This document shows, piece by piece, positions 1-5,593 of a stretch of 7,141 bases of DNA. The DNA lies in assembly GCA_963645165.1 (NCBI GenBank), contig CAVIQT010000054.1, positions 1 to 7,141 of the forward strand, in the 5' to 3' direction. Source of the DNA: CAG-533 sp963645165. GTDB lineage: Bacteria > Bacillota_I > Bacilli_A > RF39 > UBA660. Positions within the stretch are counted from its first letter, which is position 1, and each line of letters starts with the position of its first letter. The translations under genes were made by a program, and so were the position numbers. The notes beneath the pieces are model-generated. The model made no database searches and was not told where the DNA came from. It saw only the letters and a program-made list of their open reading frames with translations.

Positions 1-1
1 T

Positions 2-646
2 AATACTAATTATATTGAAGGCTCTACAATAACTCCAGATGAAACTGCAAGTATTTATGATACAGGAACAATTCTAACTAGTAAAGATAAAGTTATTGTA
101 TTAAAAGACGCCACTGAAACAAAGAATCATTTTACTTTATTTAAATATATGTTAGATACTATTGATGATAAATTAACTGAAGATATGATAAAGAGATTTC
201 ACTTTATCTTAAAAGATGGAGCTTTAACTGATAGTGAAAAACAATGGTTTGCAGTCGGTGATTATAAAAAGAAAAATAATTTTGTTGGTAATATTACAAC
301 ATCTTCACCAAGTACTGTATTAAGCGATATGAAAAAACTATTAAATTGGTACGATAAAATAGATAAAAAAAGTATCGAAGATATCATTGAGTTTCATGTT
401 AAGTTTGAAAAGATTCATCCTTTTCAAGATGGCAATGGTCGTGTTGGAAGAATGATAATGTTTAGAGAATGCTTATATAATGATATAATGCCTTTCTTTG
501 TTGAAGATAGAAATAAAGATTTTTATATAAGAGGTATTAAAGAATACCAAATAAATAATGAAAAAGGATACTTAATTAATACTTGCTTAAATAGTCAAGA
601 CAATTATGAAAAAATGGCAAATTACTTTTTAGAAGATAGTGAATAA
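2..646 (+). CDS. Fic-family protein AMP-transferase (5' end outside the window)
   Basis: Fic enzymes usually transfer AMP from ATP to a hydroxyl side chain of a target protein. The frame is open from base 2, so the start lies off the left edge; the ATG at 149 is internal, because family motifs lie upstream of it. The first visible codons read TNYIEG, matching the inhibitory (S/T)xxxE(G/N) helix, in which the Glu (about visible residue 6) obstructs ATP binding. The catalytic loop HPFQDGNGRVGR lies at visible residues 139-150 with catalytic His, Asp/Gly/Asn and both Arg intact. The N-terminal position of the inhibitory motif makes this a class II-type, self-inhibited Fic. The gene ends in TAA and is followed by a strong terminator, so it is the last gene of its transcript. 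The target is unknown. The family call is very secure. Confidence 0.93.
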   Translation, partial: NTNYIEGSTITPDETASIYDTGTILTSKDKVIVLKDATETKNHFTLFKYMLDTIDDKLTEDMIKRFHFILKDGALTDSEKQWFAVGDYKKKNNFVGNITTSSPSTVLSDMKKLLNWYDKIDKKSIEDIIEFHVKFEKIHPFQDGNGRVGRMIMFRECLYNDIMPFFVEDRNKDFYIRGIKEYQINNEKGYLINTCLNSQDNYEKMANYFLEDSE

Positions 647-697
647 TGACATTTATGCCATTAAATATTGGTAGGGTATAGTAAAAACAAATGTCAT
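646..697. repeat. 9-bp inverted repeat just after fic stop
   Basis: ATGACATTT (646-654) is the exact reverse complement of AAATGTCAT (689-697), separated by 34 bases. It begins at the last base of the upstream fic stop codon. No T-run follows, so it is not itself a terminator. It could fold in the mRNA 3' end ahead of the real terminator or be chance in AT-rich DNA. Confidence 0.3.
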
Positions 698-705
698 AAT
701 GTCAC

Positions 706-749
706 AAAAAAGGAGAAAAATTATACCAATCAAATTTTTCTCCTTTTTT
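706..749. terminator. Bidirectional intrinsic terminator
   Basis: A perfect 17-bp stem (706-722 with 733-749) holds the core GGAG/CTCC and a 10-base loop. It is flanked by A6 on the left and T6 on the right, so it gives a U-tail in either direction. It ends the fic transcript from the left. On the minus strand it overlaps the stop codon of the fragment at 748-1020, so it serves both convergent genes. Confidence 0.88.
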
Positions 750-1020
750 ATTTAGTTTTATAATTGTTTTCTAATTCATTAACGTCAATAGGAATGCTTT
801 GGTGTTTTATTAATTTAATCATATTCATAGGAACAGGATTATTATATCCAGATGATTTCATATGCCTAACAGTTGGGTCTATAGATAAATGACATCCATT
901 ATCATATGCTGGTTGAAAATATTCTAAACTTGCAGGACATTCAATTATGACATTCCCATATCTTAAACATGCACCACCAAGATACCAATTAACACCTCTA
1001 TTATTATTAAATGTTATTGA
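748..1020 (-). pseudogene. 5'-truncated gene fragment, unknown product
   Basis: The minus strand is open for about 90 codons down to a TAA at 750-748. The translation is non-repetitive and protein-like: about 1000-940 reads NRGVNWYLGGACLRYGN, then come VIIECPAS, DNGCHLSIDPTVRHMK, and a Lys/Asn-rich end. No ATG, GTG or TTG lies at the beginning. Upstream, the frame runs into a TGA at about 1068-1066, after codons that are antisense to a different plus-strand gene. It therefore looks like the C-terminal part of a protein cut at about position 1010 by a rearrangement. I do not recognise the family. The plus-strand open frame over 947-1009 is antisense to this fragment and probably meaningless. 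That this was coding is fairly likely; the function is open. Confidence 0.5.
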
Positions 1021-1771
1021 AGATGAAAAAGATGTATGTAAAATAGATGAAATTATAAATAATAATCAACTTATAATATTGAATGATATTGAATCAAAAA
1101 CTATAGTAAATTCTGTTGAAATATTATGATACGTATTTTTAATATATTTTGTAAGACAAGAAAATGGAGCATATAAAGGTTATAACTTTTTACATGATAA
1201 TTTTGTTTACGATAATTTAGTTGTAGAGGATAATGGAAAAATTCAATTATGTAGATATTTTAATTTACCTTGTGAAATATTATCTAAAATGATTCTTAAA
1301 ACAGAAGATATTATAAAAGAAATAAAAAGTACTACAAAAAACGAAACAACTAATGTATATATAAATAATTTGATGCTTGAATTCATTAAAGCATATGATT
1401 TGAATAATGATAAAAATTATTTGTCTATTGCTACTGAGATTAATAAAATTTTAAGAAAACAGAGAAATTTTTATAATGAGAATTTATTTAAAATAAATAA
1501 ATTTCAAATATTAAAAAGATTAAATAAACTATCAGCTTCTGATAAAAATAATATTTTGAAAATGAAATTAGGTGATAACGAAGAAAAAATGTTTAAATGT
1601 TCTTGTTGTTTATTACTTGATGATTATGATGAGTTTATGATTTATTTTGATACATTATCAAATGAAGAGAAAAAATTGTATTGTAATTGTGCAATATTTA
1701 ATTTGCTTGATAATGAAAATAAACAACAAATATATCATAAGTTAGAAATGCTAGATAATTTAAAATTATAA
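1010..1771 (+). pseudogene. Truncated gene with in-frame TGA, unknown helical protein
   Basis: One reading frame runs from the junction near 1010 to TAA at 1771, interrupted only by TGA at 1127-1129. Protein-like sequence lies on both sides of that stop: NVIEDEKDVCKIDEI before it, and YVFLIYFVRQENGAYKG then FNLPCEIL after it. No start or ribosome binding site exists at the 5' end, where the frame merges into the antisense of the neighbouring fragment. The last 160 codons (from an internal ATG at 1289) are Asn/Lys-rich and look mostly helical. They carry CSCC at residues 104-107 and CNC at 132-134 counted from that ATG. I do not recognise the family. Translation from 1289 is possible, but no clear Shine-Dalgarno precedes it. 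Most likely this is the decayed 3' part of a larger gene. Confidence 0.5.
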
Positions 1772-2000
1772 CCGCCCAATCAACCACCAAAATAGGTAAA
1801 CTTTATTTTAAAACTATAAACTTATTTAAACTTATGTAAATTAAAACCCTTTGAAAATAAAGGGTTTGATAATATAAAGAATAAAAGAGTACGTGATTTA
1901 AGCTTGCCCCCTGGGTGTGGACCAAATGCTAAATGTTAATTTTCACAACCCAACACCACCTACATTCACACAATTATGTATTTTCCGTGAGTTTTTTTGG
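1772..2000. other. Gene-poor stretch with hairpin and GC-rich patch
   Basis: I see no convincing gene in this stretch. It holds the inverted repeat at 1844-1867 and a patch at about 1901-1924 far richer in G and C than its surroundings (GCCCCCTGGGTGTGGACC). It also has a C-rich run around 1945-1970 (CAACCCAACACCACC). One frame is open from 1820 to a TAA at 1937-1939 and ends SLPPGCGPNAKC, but it has no start codon or ribosome binding site. It may be the tail of a lost gene or non-coding. Confidence 0.4.
1844..1867. repeat. 9-bp inverted repeat (hairpin)
   Basis: AAACCCTTT (1844-1852) pairs perfectly with AAAGGGTTT (1859-1867) across the 6-base spacer GAAAAT. There is no T-run on the plus side, so termination would be weak there; on the minus strand only a few Ts follow. 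Similar short palindromes are often found near terminators or recombination sites, but nothing here decides which. Confidence 0.4.
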
Positions 2001-2033
2001 AAATAAAAAGGTATTAGCGATATAAACTAATAC
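2001..2033 (-). terminator. Intrinsic terminator of the small minus-strand gene
   Basis: Read on the minus strand, GTATTAG (2033-2027) pairs with CTAATAC (2017-2011) across a 9-base loop and is followed by CTTTTTATTT. The left arm overlaps the TAG stop (2029-2027) of the gene at 2027-2347. Position and T-tract fit a terminator for that gene. Confidence 0.65.
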
Positions 2034-2347
2034 TCTATTTTTTTAAATTCTAATGGATCTTCATTAACAATAATTAATGCATATTTAACTCTTAATAATT
2101 TAAATATTTCTGCTTTGACTTTTTCATAATCTTCACAATAAGAATTAATTAAATCTTTAGCTGTATTATATTCTCTTATAAAAGAAGTTTCCCACATACT
2201 ATTTCTATAATAAGAATTAGCAATATAATAAGCAACTACTTCTGGAATAATATAACTCTCTATATATTCATCATAATTATCAATAAATGGTTTTAATACT
2301 CTTTCAAATTCTTCATCAGAAATATCTTCTACGTTTTTCCTTATCAA
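2027..2347 (-). CDS. Small hypothetical protein, 106 aa
   Basis: This is an intact small gene on the minus strand. The start is TTG at 2347-2345, chosen because GGAGGTG lies on the minus strand six bases upstream, an excellent ribosome binding site, and no better ATG is near. The protein starts with an acidic helix (residues about 5-14, VEDISDEEFE), then Tyr-rich helices around residues 24-48 and 60-75. It ends with a hydrophobic strand-like piece (YALIIVNEDP, about 89-98). There is no signal peptide, transmembrane helix, cysteine cluster or catalytic motif that I can name. It is a single-gene unit with its own terminator and lies divergent to the HEPN-like remnant. A small soluble acidic protein beside a dead nuclease-like gene could be an orphaned antitoxin or immunity protein, but that is only inference. 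That it is a real gene is likely. Confidence 0.75.
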   Translation of the reverse strand: MIRKNVEDISDEEFERVLKPFIDNYDEYIESYIIPEVVAYYIANSYYRNSMWETSFIREYNTAKDLINSYCEDYEKVKAEIFKLLRVKYALIIVNEDPLEFKKIEY

Positions 2348-2387
2348 TTTAACACCTCCATAAATTGTGCATTTTCAATAAAAATTT

Positions 2388-2405
2388 ACACAATATTGAT
2401 TGTGT
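2388..2405. promoter_or_regulatory. Inverted repeat upstream of the minus-strand gene, possible operator
   Basis: ACACAAT (2388-2394) and ATTGTGT (2399-2405) are perfect inverted copies with a 4-base spacer. They sit about 40 bases upstream of the TTG start at 2347, where an operator could lie. A convincing -35/-10 pair could not be fixed around it, so the regulatory role is speculative. Confidence 0.35.
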
Positions 2406-3066
2406 TAATATAGCACATTCACAATATAGCAAGGCATATGATATTGAACTAATGGATAAAATTAATGACTCACTGTATTTAAATACACTTGATGAACTTG
2501 GAGATAGGGGATTTAATATTGAATATATAACAAGTAAATTAACAAATAGAACTGATTACAATTATACTGAATACATTTGCTTATTGTCTGAAAAAGACAG
2601 TTGGCTAAAAAATAATTTGAGACATCAATTATTTCACTTTGATAGCCCATATTCAATTCCAAATAGTACATGTAATAATACTGAATTGGTTAATATTATT
2701 GATAATTTGAATGATAAAAAAACAAATGTTACAAACGTTGATTCAGTTGTTAATTCATCAAACAAGATATTATATTTAGCAGCACTAAGAGTATAGATTG
2801 AGAAGCGGTTTTATGATAATACGGACGATAAAAATGGTTTTATAAAACAAAAATTATTAGGCGATAAAATTAAATTTATGTTAGATAATAACCATTGGAC
2901 TGGTAAAGCACAAATAAAAAAGGATTTTTTAATGAGTAAAAAAGTTATGCTTAATCAAAATGAGCATGCAGAAAGTCAAAAAGAACCATTTTATTATGCT
3001 TTGAGCATTTCTACTGATGACATTTTGAATGATATATTAGAAATTAAGAAACATTTCTCAAATTAA
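2395..3066 (+). pseudogene. Decayed gene with HEPN-like RHQLFH motif, interrupted by TAG
   Basis: A single frame is protein-like from about 2395 to TAA at 3066, broken by one TAG at 2794-2796. Before it the text reads NKILYLAALRV, and after it IEKRFYDNTDDKNGF, so the frame resumes without a shift. The 5' end has no credible start: the possible TTG at 2365 lacks a ribosome binding site and lies in the control region of the divergent gene. RHQLFH (R at 2620-2622, H at 2635-2637), in the context LKNNLRHQLFHFD, fits the Rx4H signature of HEPN RNases, with a polar residue after the Arg as is typical. The rest is Asn/Asp/Lys-rich and helical; the last part contains NNHWTGKAQIKKDF. If HEPN is right, this was a toxin or abortive-infection type ribonuclease. 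The fold cannot be proved from one motif. Pseudogene status is fairly sure, the family tentative. Confidence 0.5.
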
Positions 3067-3092
3067 ATATTATAGAATTTTACACACTAAAT

Positions 3093-3132
3093 AAATATGT
3101 TAAAAAACATTAAAATTTTAACATATTTTTTT
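3093..3132 (+). terminator. Intrinsic terminator after the HEPN-like remnant
   Basis: A perfect 13-bp stem, AAATATGTTAAAA (3093-3105) with TTTTAACATATTT (3116-3128), has a 10-base loop, and its right arm runs into a T7 tract (3126-3132). It lies just past the stop at 3066 and ends that transcription unit. Confidence 0.75.
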
Positions 3133-3182
3133 ACTAAATTTTTATCAATTTTTAATAGTTAATAAAAGAATATGTAAATTAA

Positions 3183-3191
3183 TGATATAAT
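3183..3191 (+). promoter_or_regulatory. Extended -10 promoter of metallophosphoesterase pseudogene
   Basis: TGATATAAT (3183-3191) is an extended -10 box about 26 bases before the ATG at 3217. No good -35 hexamer stands 17 bases upstream, which an extended -10 can tolerate. A weak Shine-Dalgarno-like stretch (GCGGTGAT) lies between it and the ATG. Confidence 0.45.
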
Positions 3192-3216
3192 TAATTATAA
3201 CTAGCGGTGATAATAA

Positions 3217-3797
3217 ATGATTTATATTACTGGAGATAAACATGGAGATTATACTGATGTATTTAACCTTTGTAATAAATATAATACTTCTAAAAATGAT
3301 ATTCTAATTATTTTAGGAGATGCTGGAATTAATTATTTTTCAGATAAAAGAGATTATATACTAAAAGATTTTATAATGGATGAAGAGGAATATACTAATA
3401 TCTTATTTGCTAAAGACGTCGTTTGATGGTAATAATGTTCTAGTAATAGGTGGAGCATATTCAGTTGATAAAGAATATAGATTAATGATGGAATATAATT
3501 GATATACATCAGAAGCCAAGCGAAGAAGCAAAAAACAAGGTTAAAAAAATTCTCAAAGCGCATAATTATAAAGTAGATATAATTCTTTCACATACTTGTC
3601 CATTTAAATATATGCCATATGAAGTATTTATGAGTGGAGTAGATCAGTCTAAAGTTGATAAAAGTACTGAAGAATTTTTAGATGAAATAGAGAATATTAC
3701 TGATTACAAAAATTATCATATCGATAAAACAATTGATAAACTTAGATTTATGATGAATGATATGGATGAATTCAAATTAACTATTGATAAAAAGTAA
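3217..3797 (+). pseudogene. Metallophosphoesterase, heavily degraded
   Basis: The family comprises two-metal phosphoesterases with motifs DxH, GD, GNH(E/D) and GHxH. MIYITGDKHGD (D7xH9) and ILIILGDAG are kept at the start. The central GNHE block is missing: the text jumps from YILKDFI to EEEYTNILFAKD at about 3370-3390, an apparent in-frame deletion. The frame shifts at 3418-3421 and continues FDGNNVLVIGGAYSVDKEYRL. A TGA at 3500-3502 stands where I expect a Trp. A second shift at 3515 (apparent loss of two bases) leads to PSEEAKNKVKKIL, then ILSHTCPFKYMP and GVDQSKVDKSTEEFLDEI. Near 3711-3719 the text reads DYKNYHIDK where relatives have a longer GHYH segment, so the last metal site is gone too. 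The product cannot be active. Family and pseudogene status are secure; the exact ancestral sequence is inferred from memory of the family. Confidence 0.85.
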
Positions 3798-3819
3798 AAT
3801 AAAACAATCATTTTTTGAA

Positions 3820-3862
3820 AAATATTATTTTCTCAAAAAGTAAAGTAATATTTGCTTTTTTT
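3820..3862 (+). terminator. Intrinsic terminator overlapping the next promoter
   Basis: AAATATTATTTT (3820-3831) pairs with AAAGTAATATTT (3842-3853) with one G-T wobble and a 10-base loop, followed by GC and a T7 run (3856-3862). It ends read-through from the pseudogene. Its right arm and T-run overlap the -35 region of the downstream ATPase promoter. Confidence 0.55.
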
Positions 3863-3893
3863 GTAAAATGATGTTATAATTATTTTGAGAAAA
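3828..3893. repeat. 11-bp inverted repeat flanking the ATPase promoter
   Basis: TTTTCTCAAAA (3828-3838) and TTTTGAGAAAA (3883-3893) are perfect reverse complements 44 bases apart, one on each side of the -35/-10 pair. The right arm covers the likely transcription start and runs up to the GGAGG site. It could be a paired operator, or an alternative fold in read-through RNA that competes with the terminator. Confidence 0.45.
3852..3880 (+). promoter_or_regulatory. Promoter of the AAA ATPase gene
   Basis: The -35 box is TTGCTT (3852-3857), followed by 17 bases and then TATAAT (3875-3880), preceded by TG as an extended -10. The start of transcription is expected near 3887. GGAGG (3896-3900) stands six bases before the ATG at 3907. 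Confidence 0.7.
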
Positions 3894-3906
3894 AAGGAGG
3901 AATACT

Positions 3907-5166
3907 ATGGAATATTTACCAAGAGTTGTAGACAAAGAAATAGATGAACTTATGGAAATTATGGGGGCAGTACTTATTGAAGGTTGTAAGTGGTGTGGAA
4001 AATCAACAACAGGTATGCATCATGCGAAAAGTATCATAGAATTTCAAAATCCAGATAGAAAACAAGAGTATGATAGAATAAAAAATACACAACCTTCATT
4101 ATTCTTAAAAGGTGAAAAACCTAGAATGTTTGATGAATGGCAAATGTATCCAGTTGTGTGGGATTCTATTAGAACAGATGTTGATCATAGTGGAGAAAAA
4201 GGGCAATATATTTTAACTGGGTCTGCTAAGCCAAGTGATGGTGAAACTATGCATACTGGAACTGGTAGAATATCAAGAGTATTAATGCGTCCTATGAGTT
4301 TATATGAATCTGGTGAATCAACTGGTGAAGTATCATTTAATGATATTATAGAAGGTAAAGATATATCTGGTGTATCAAAACTATCTTTAGAAGATTTAGC
4401 AAGTATTATTGTTAGAGGTGGATGGCCTGCAGCTATAGAAGTAAAAAGTGATGCCAAATATAGATTTGCTAAAGAATATGTTAAATCTTTAATACATGAA
4501 GAAGTAAAAAAAGTAGATGGAGTAGAAAGAAATCCTGAAAAAATGCAAAATGTATTAAGAAGTCTTGCTAGAAATATTTCTACTCAAGTATCTAATGCCA
4601 CTTTAGAAGGTGATGTTAAGAATAATTTTGATGATGATATATCTAGACCAACATTAACTGATTATTTGAATACATTAAAAAAACTATTCGTAATTGAAGA
4701 TGTTAATGCCACTAATTTAAATTTTAGAAGTAAATATGCTCTTAGAACAAAACCTAAAAAATATTTTGCTGATCCATCTATTGCAACCGCTGTATTAGAA
4801 ATGAAACCAAGTGATTTAATCAAAGATTTAAATACTTTTGGTTTTATTTTTGAATCTCTTTGTATGAGAGATTTAAAAATATATACTGGAAGTCATGGCG
4901 GAGATATTACTTTCTATCGTGATGAAAAGGATTTTGAAGTTGATGCTATCTTAAGAACAAGTGGTGGTAAATGGGGAGCAATAGAAATTAAACTTGGTGC
5001 CGGATATATTGACGAAGCTGCTAATAATCTTTTAAAATTTAAAGATCGTGTTGATATAGATAAATGTGGTGAACCATCATTTTTAATGGTATTAACTGGT
5101 GCAGATTACTCTTATAAACGTGGTGATGGTGTATATGTAGTATCTATAGGAACTTTAAAAAATTAA
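3907..5166 (+). CDS. AAA family ATPase, AAA_14/DUF4143 type, 419 aa
   Basis: This is a P-loop ATPase with a C-terminal DUF4143 domain, at the family's usual length (about 400-430 aa). Walker A is GCKWCGKST at residues 26-34. Walker B is MFDEWQ (D76, E77), the FDEWQ/IDEWQ form typical of this family. ILTGS at 102-106 fits a sensor strand. The C-terminal domain has FEVDAILR (E344, D346) and AIEIKLG (E360, K362), spaced like a PD-(D/E)xK nuclease core. ATP hydrolysis is well supported; DNA cleavage is only suggested by the motif. ATG is chosen because GGAGG lies six bases upstream. It has its own promoter and terminator and so appears monocistronic. Codons are visibly richer in G and C than the broken neighbours, and no defects are seen. 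The biological role of these ATPases is poorly known; they are common, often multi-copy, in gut bacteria and archaea and frequently lie in accessory regions. Confidence 0.93.
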   Translation: MEYLPRVVDKEIDELMEIMGAVLIEGCKWCGKSTTGMHHAKSIIEFQNPDRKQEYDRIKNTQPSLFLKGEKPRMFDEWQMYPVVWDSIRTDVDHSGEKGQYILTGSAKPSDGETMHTGTGRISRVLMRPMSLYESGESTGEVSFNDIIEGKDISGVSKLSLEDLASIIVRGGWPAAIEVKSDAKYRFAKEYVKSLIHEEVKKVDGVERNPEKMQNVLRSLARNISTQVSNATLEGDVKNNFDDDISRPTLTDYLNTLKKLFVIEDVNATNLNFRSKYALRTKPKKYFADPSIATAVLEMKPSDLIKDLNTFGFIFESLCMRDLKIYTGSHGGDITFYRDEKDFEVDAILRTSGGKWGAIEIKLGAGYIDEAANNLLKFKDRVDIDKCGEPSFLMVLTGADYSYKRGDGVYVVSIGTLKN

Positions 5167-5173
5167 AATAAAA

Positions 5174-5211
5174 AAAATCAGGTAATGAAAAATATATCTG
5201 ATTTTCATTTT
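5174..5211 (+). terminator. Intrinsic terminator of ATPase gene
   Basis: AAAATCAG (5174-5181) pairs with CTGATTTT (5198-5205) across a 16-base loop, followed by CATTTTT. It starts eight bases after the TAA at 5166. The stem is modest, but the location is right. Confidence 0.6.
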
Positions 5212-5310
5212 TACATTAACTTTTACATTAGCACCTATGTAATTTTTAATAATTTATTATAAACTATATAGTCTCATAAGTCCTTATTTATAAGGGGGGG
5301 TTAAACTTTT

Positions 5311-5375
5311 GCATAAGAGGCAACTCATATAAATTATCGCCTCCTGAAGAGAGCGAAAGCTCTCATTTTTTATGC
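5311..5375. ncRNA. Possible structured RNA, three-way junction
   Basis: Three nested helices fit together. P1 is GCATAA (5311-5316) with TTATGC (5370-5375). P2 is GAGGC (5317-5321) with GCCTC (5339-5343). P3 is GAGAGC (5349-5354) closed by a GAAA tetraloop onto GCTCTC (5359-5364). P3 is followed on the plus strand by ATTTTTT, so P3 alone would be a good terminator. Read on the minus strand, the P2 arm contains GGAGGC before an ATG at 5328-5326 that opens only 14 codons. No known RNA family is recognised. It may be a terminator with extra pairing or a small structured RNA. Confidence 0.35.
5349..5371 (+). terminator. Hairpin with GAAA tetraloop and T6
   Basis: GAGAGC-GAAA-GCTCTC (5349-5364) is a perfect 6-bp stem with a stable GNRA loop, followed by A and T6 (5366-5371). 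On its own it meets the usual rule for a rho-independent terminator, though no gene ends directly before it, which hints at a small or lost upstream transcript. Confidence 0.6.
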
Positions 5376-5419
5376 CCATTTTATAAGGGTTTGCGAGGCA
5401 TCGACTTTTCTAAAATATT

Positions 5420-5441
5420 TTTAGGTACAATTTAGGTACAA
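5420..5441. repeat. Perfect tandem repeat of an 11-bp unit
   Basis: TTTAGGTACAA occurs twice head to tail (5420-5430, 5431-5441). The 11-bp period is close to one helical turn, so a protein could bind both copies on one face. Arm-type integrase sites and regulator sites can look like this; no partner gene is visible to decide. Confidence 0.6.
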
Positions 5442-5523
5442 AAAATTGTCTTTTAAAATAGTTCGTTGAAAAAAAGTGCCAAAAGCGTCAAAAACCTTCA
5501 ATAGATTTTTAATTTTAACAATG

Positions 5524-5551
5524 ATACGGATAAAATATAAATGATCCGTAT
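5524..5551. promoter_or_regulatory. Operator-like inverted repeat upstream of HTH-Fic gene
   Basis: ATACGGAT (5524-5531) and ATCCGTAT (5544-5551) are perfect inverted copies with a 12-base spacer, so the half-sites are 20 bases centre to centre. It lies 43 bases upstream of the -35 box. The downstream gene encodes a helix-turn-helix protein, so self-regulation through this site is plausible but not shown. Confidence 0.5.
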
Positions 5552-5593
5552 GAATGAAAAAAGAACATTATTCCGCAAATGGCACAAAATATA

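Larger units (their letters stand above)
5206..5523. other. Long non-coding stretch with several repeats
   Basis: No gene is visible on either strand. In order, the stretch holds a direct repeat TTTTACATTA (5209-5218 and 5221-5230) and a small palindrome CCTTATTTATAAGG (5282-5295) running into G7 (5294-5300). It then has a possible three-way-junction RNA (5311-5375) and an 11-bp tandem repeat (5420-5441). The text at about 5385-5450 reads RGIDFSKIFLGTI, stop, VQKIV in one frame. This faintly recalls the GTxLVQ tail of some tyrosine integrases, so it may be the scar of a lost integrase; this is weak. Confidence 0.45.

Noticed and set aside
149..646. Left Fic gene starting at ATG 149
   Set aside because: The same frame is open to base 2 and encodes the inhibitory TNYIEG motif upstream of 149, so this ATG is internal.
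947..1009. Plus-strand coding start at 947 (MTFPYLKHAPPRYQ)
   Set aside because: The text here is antisense to a more protein-like minus-strand frame, and no ribosome binding site precedes it.
1127..3502. TGA read as Trp (altered genetic code) to rescue the frames at 1127 and 3500
   Set aside because: Intact genes use TGG for Trp and contain no internal TGA. Other remnants are broken by TAG and TAA as well, and the metallophosphoesterase also has frameshifts and deletions. Pseudogenes explain all of it.
4185..4457. Minus-strand open frame inside the ATPase gene
   Set aside because: It is fully covered by the well-supported ATPase in the other strand and has no recognisable content of its own. 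The same applies to antisense frames at 3354-3563 and 5832-6047.
5285..5328. Minus-strand peptide MSCLLCKSLTPPYK with GGAGGC upstream
   Set aside because: Only 14 codons, long ribosome-site spacing and no likeness to a known leader peptide; mentioned only in the RNA candidate.
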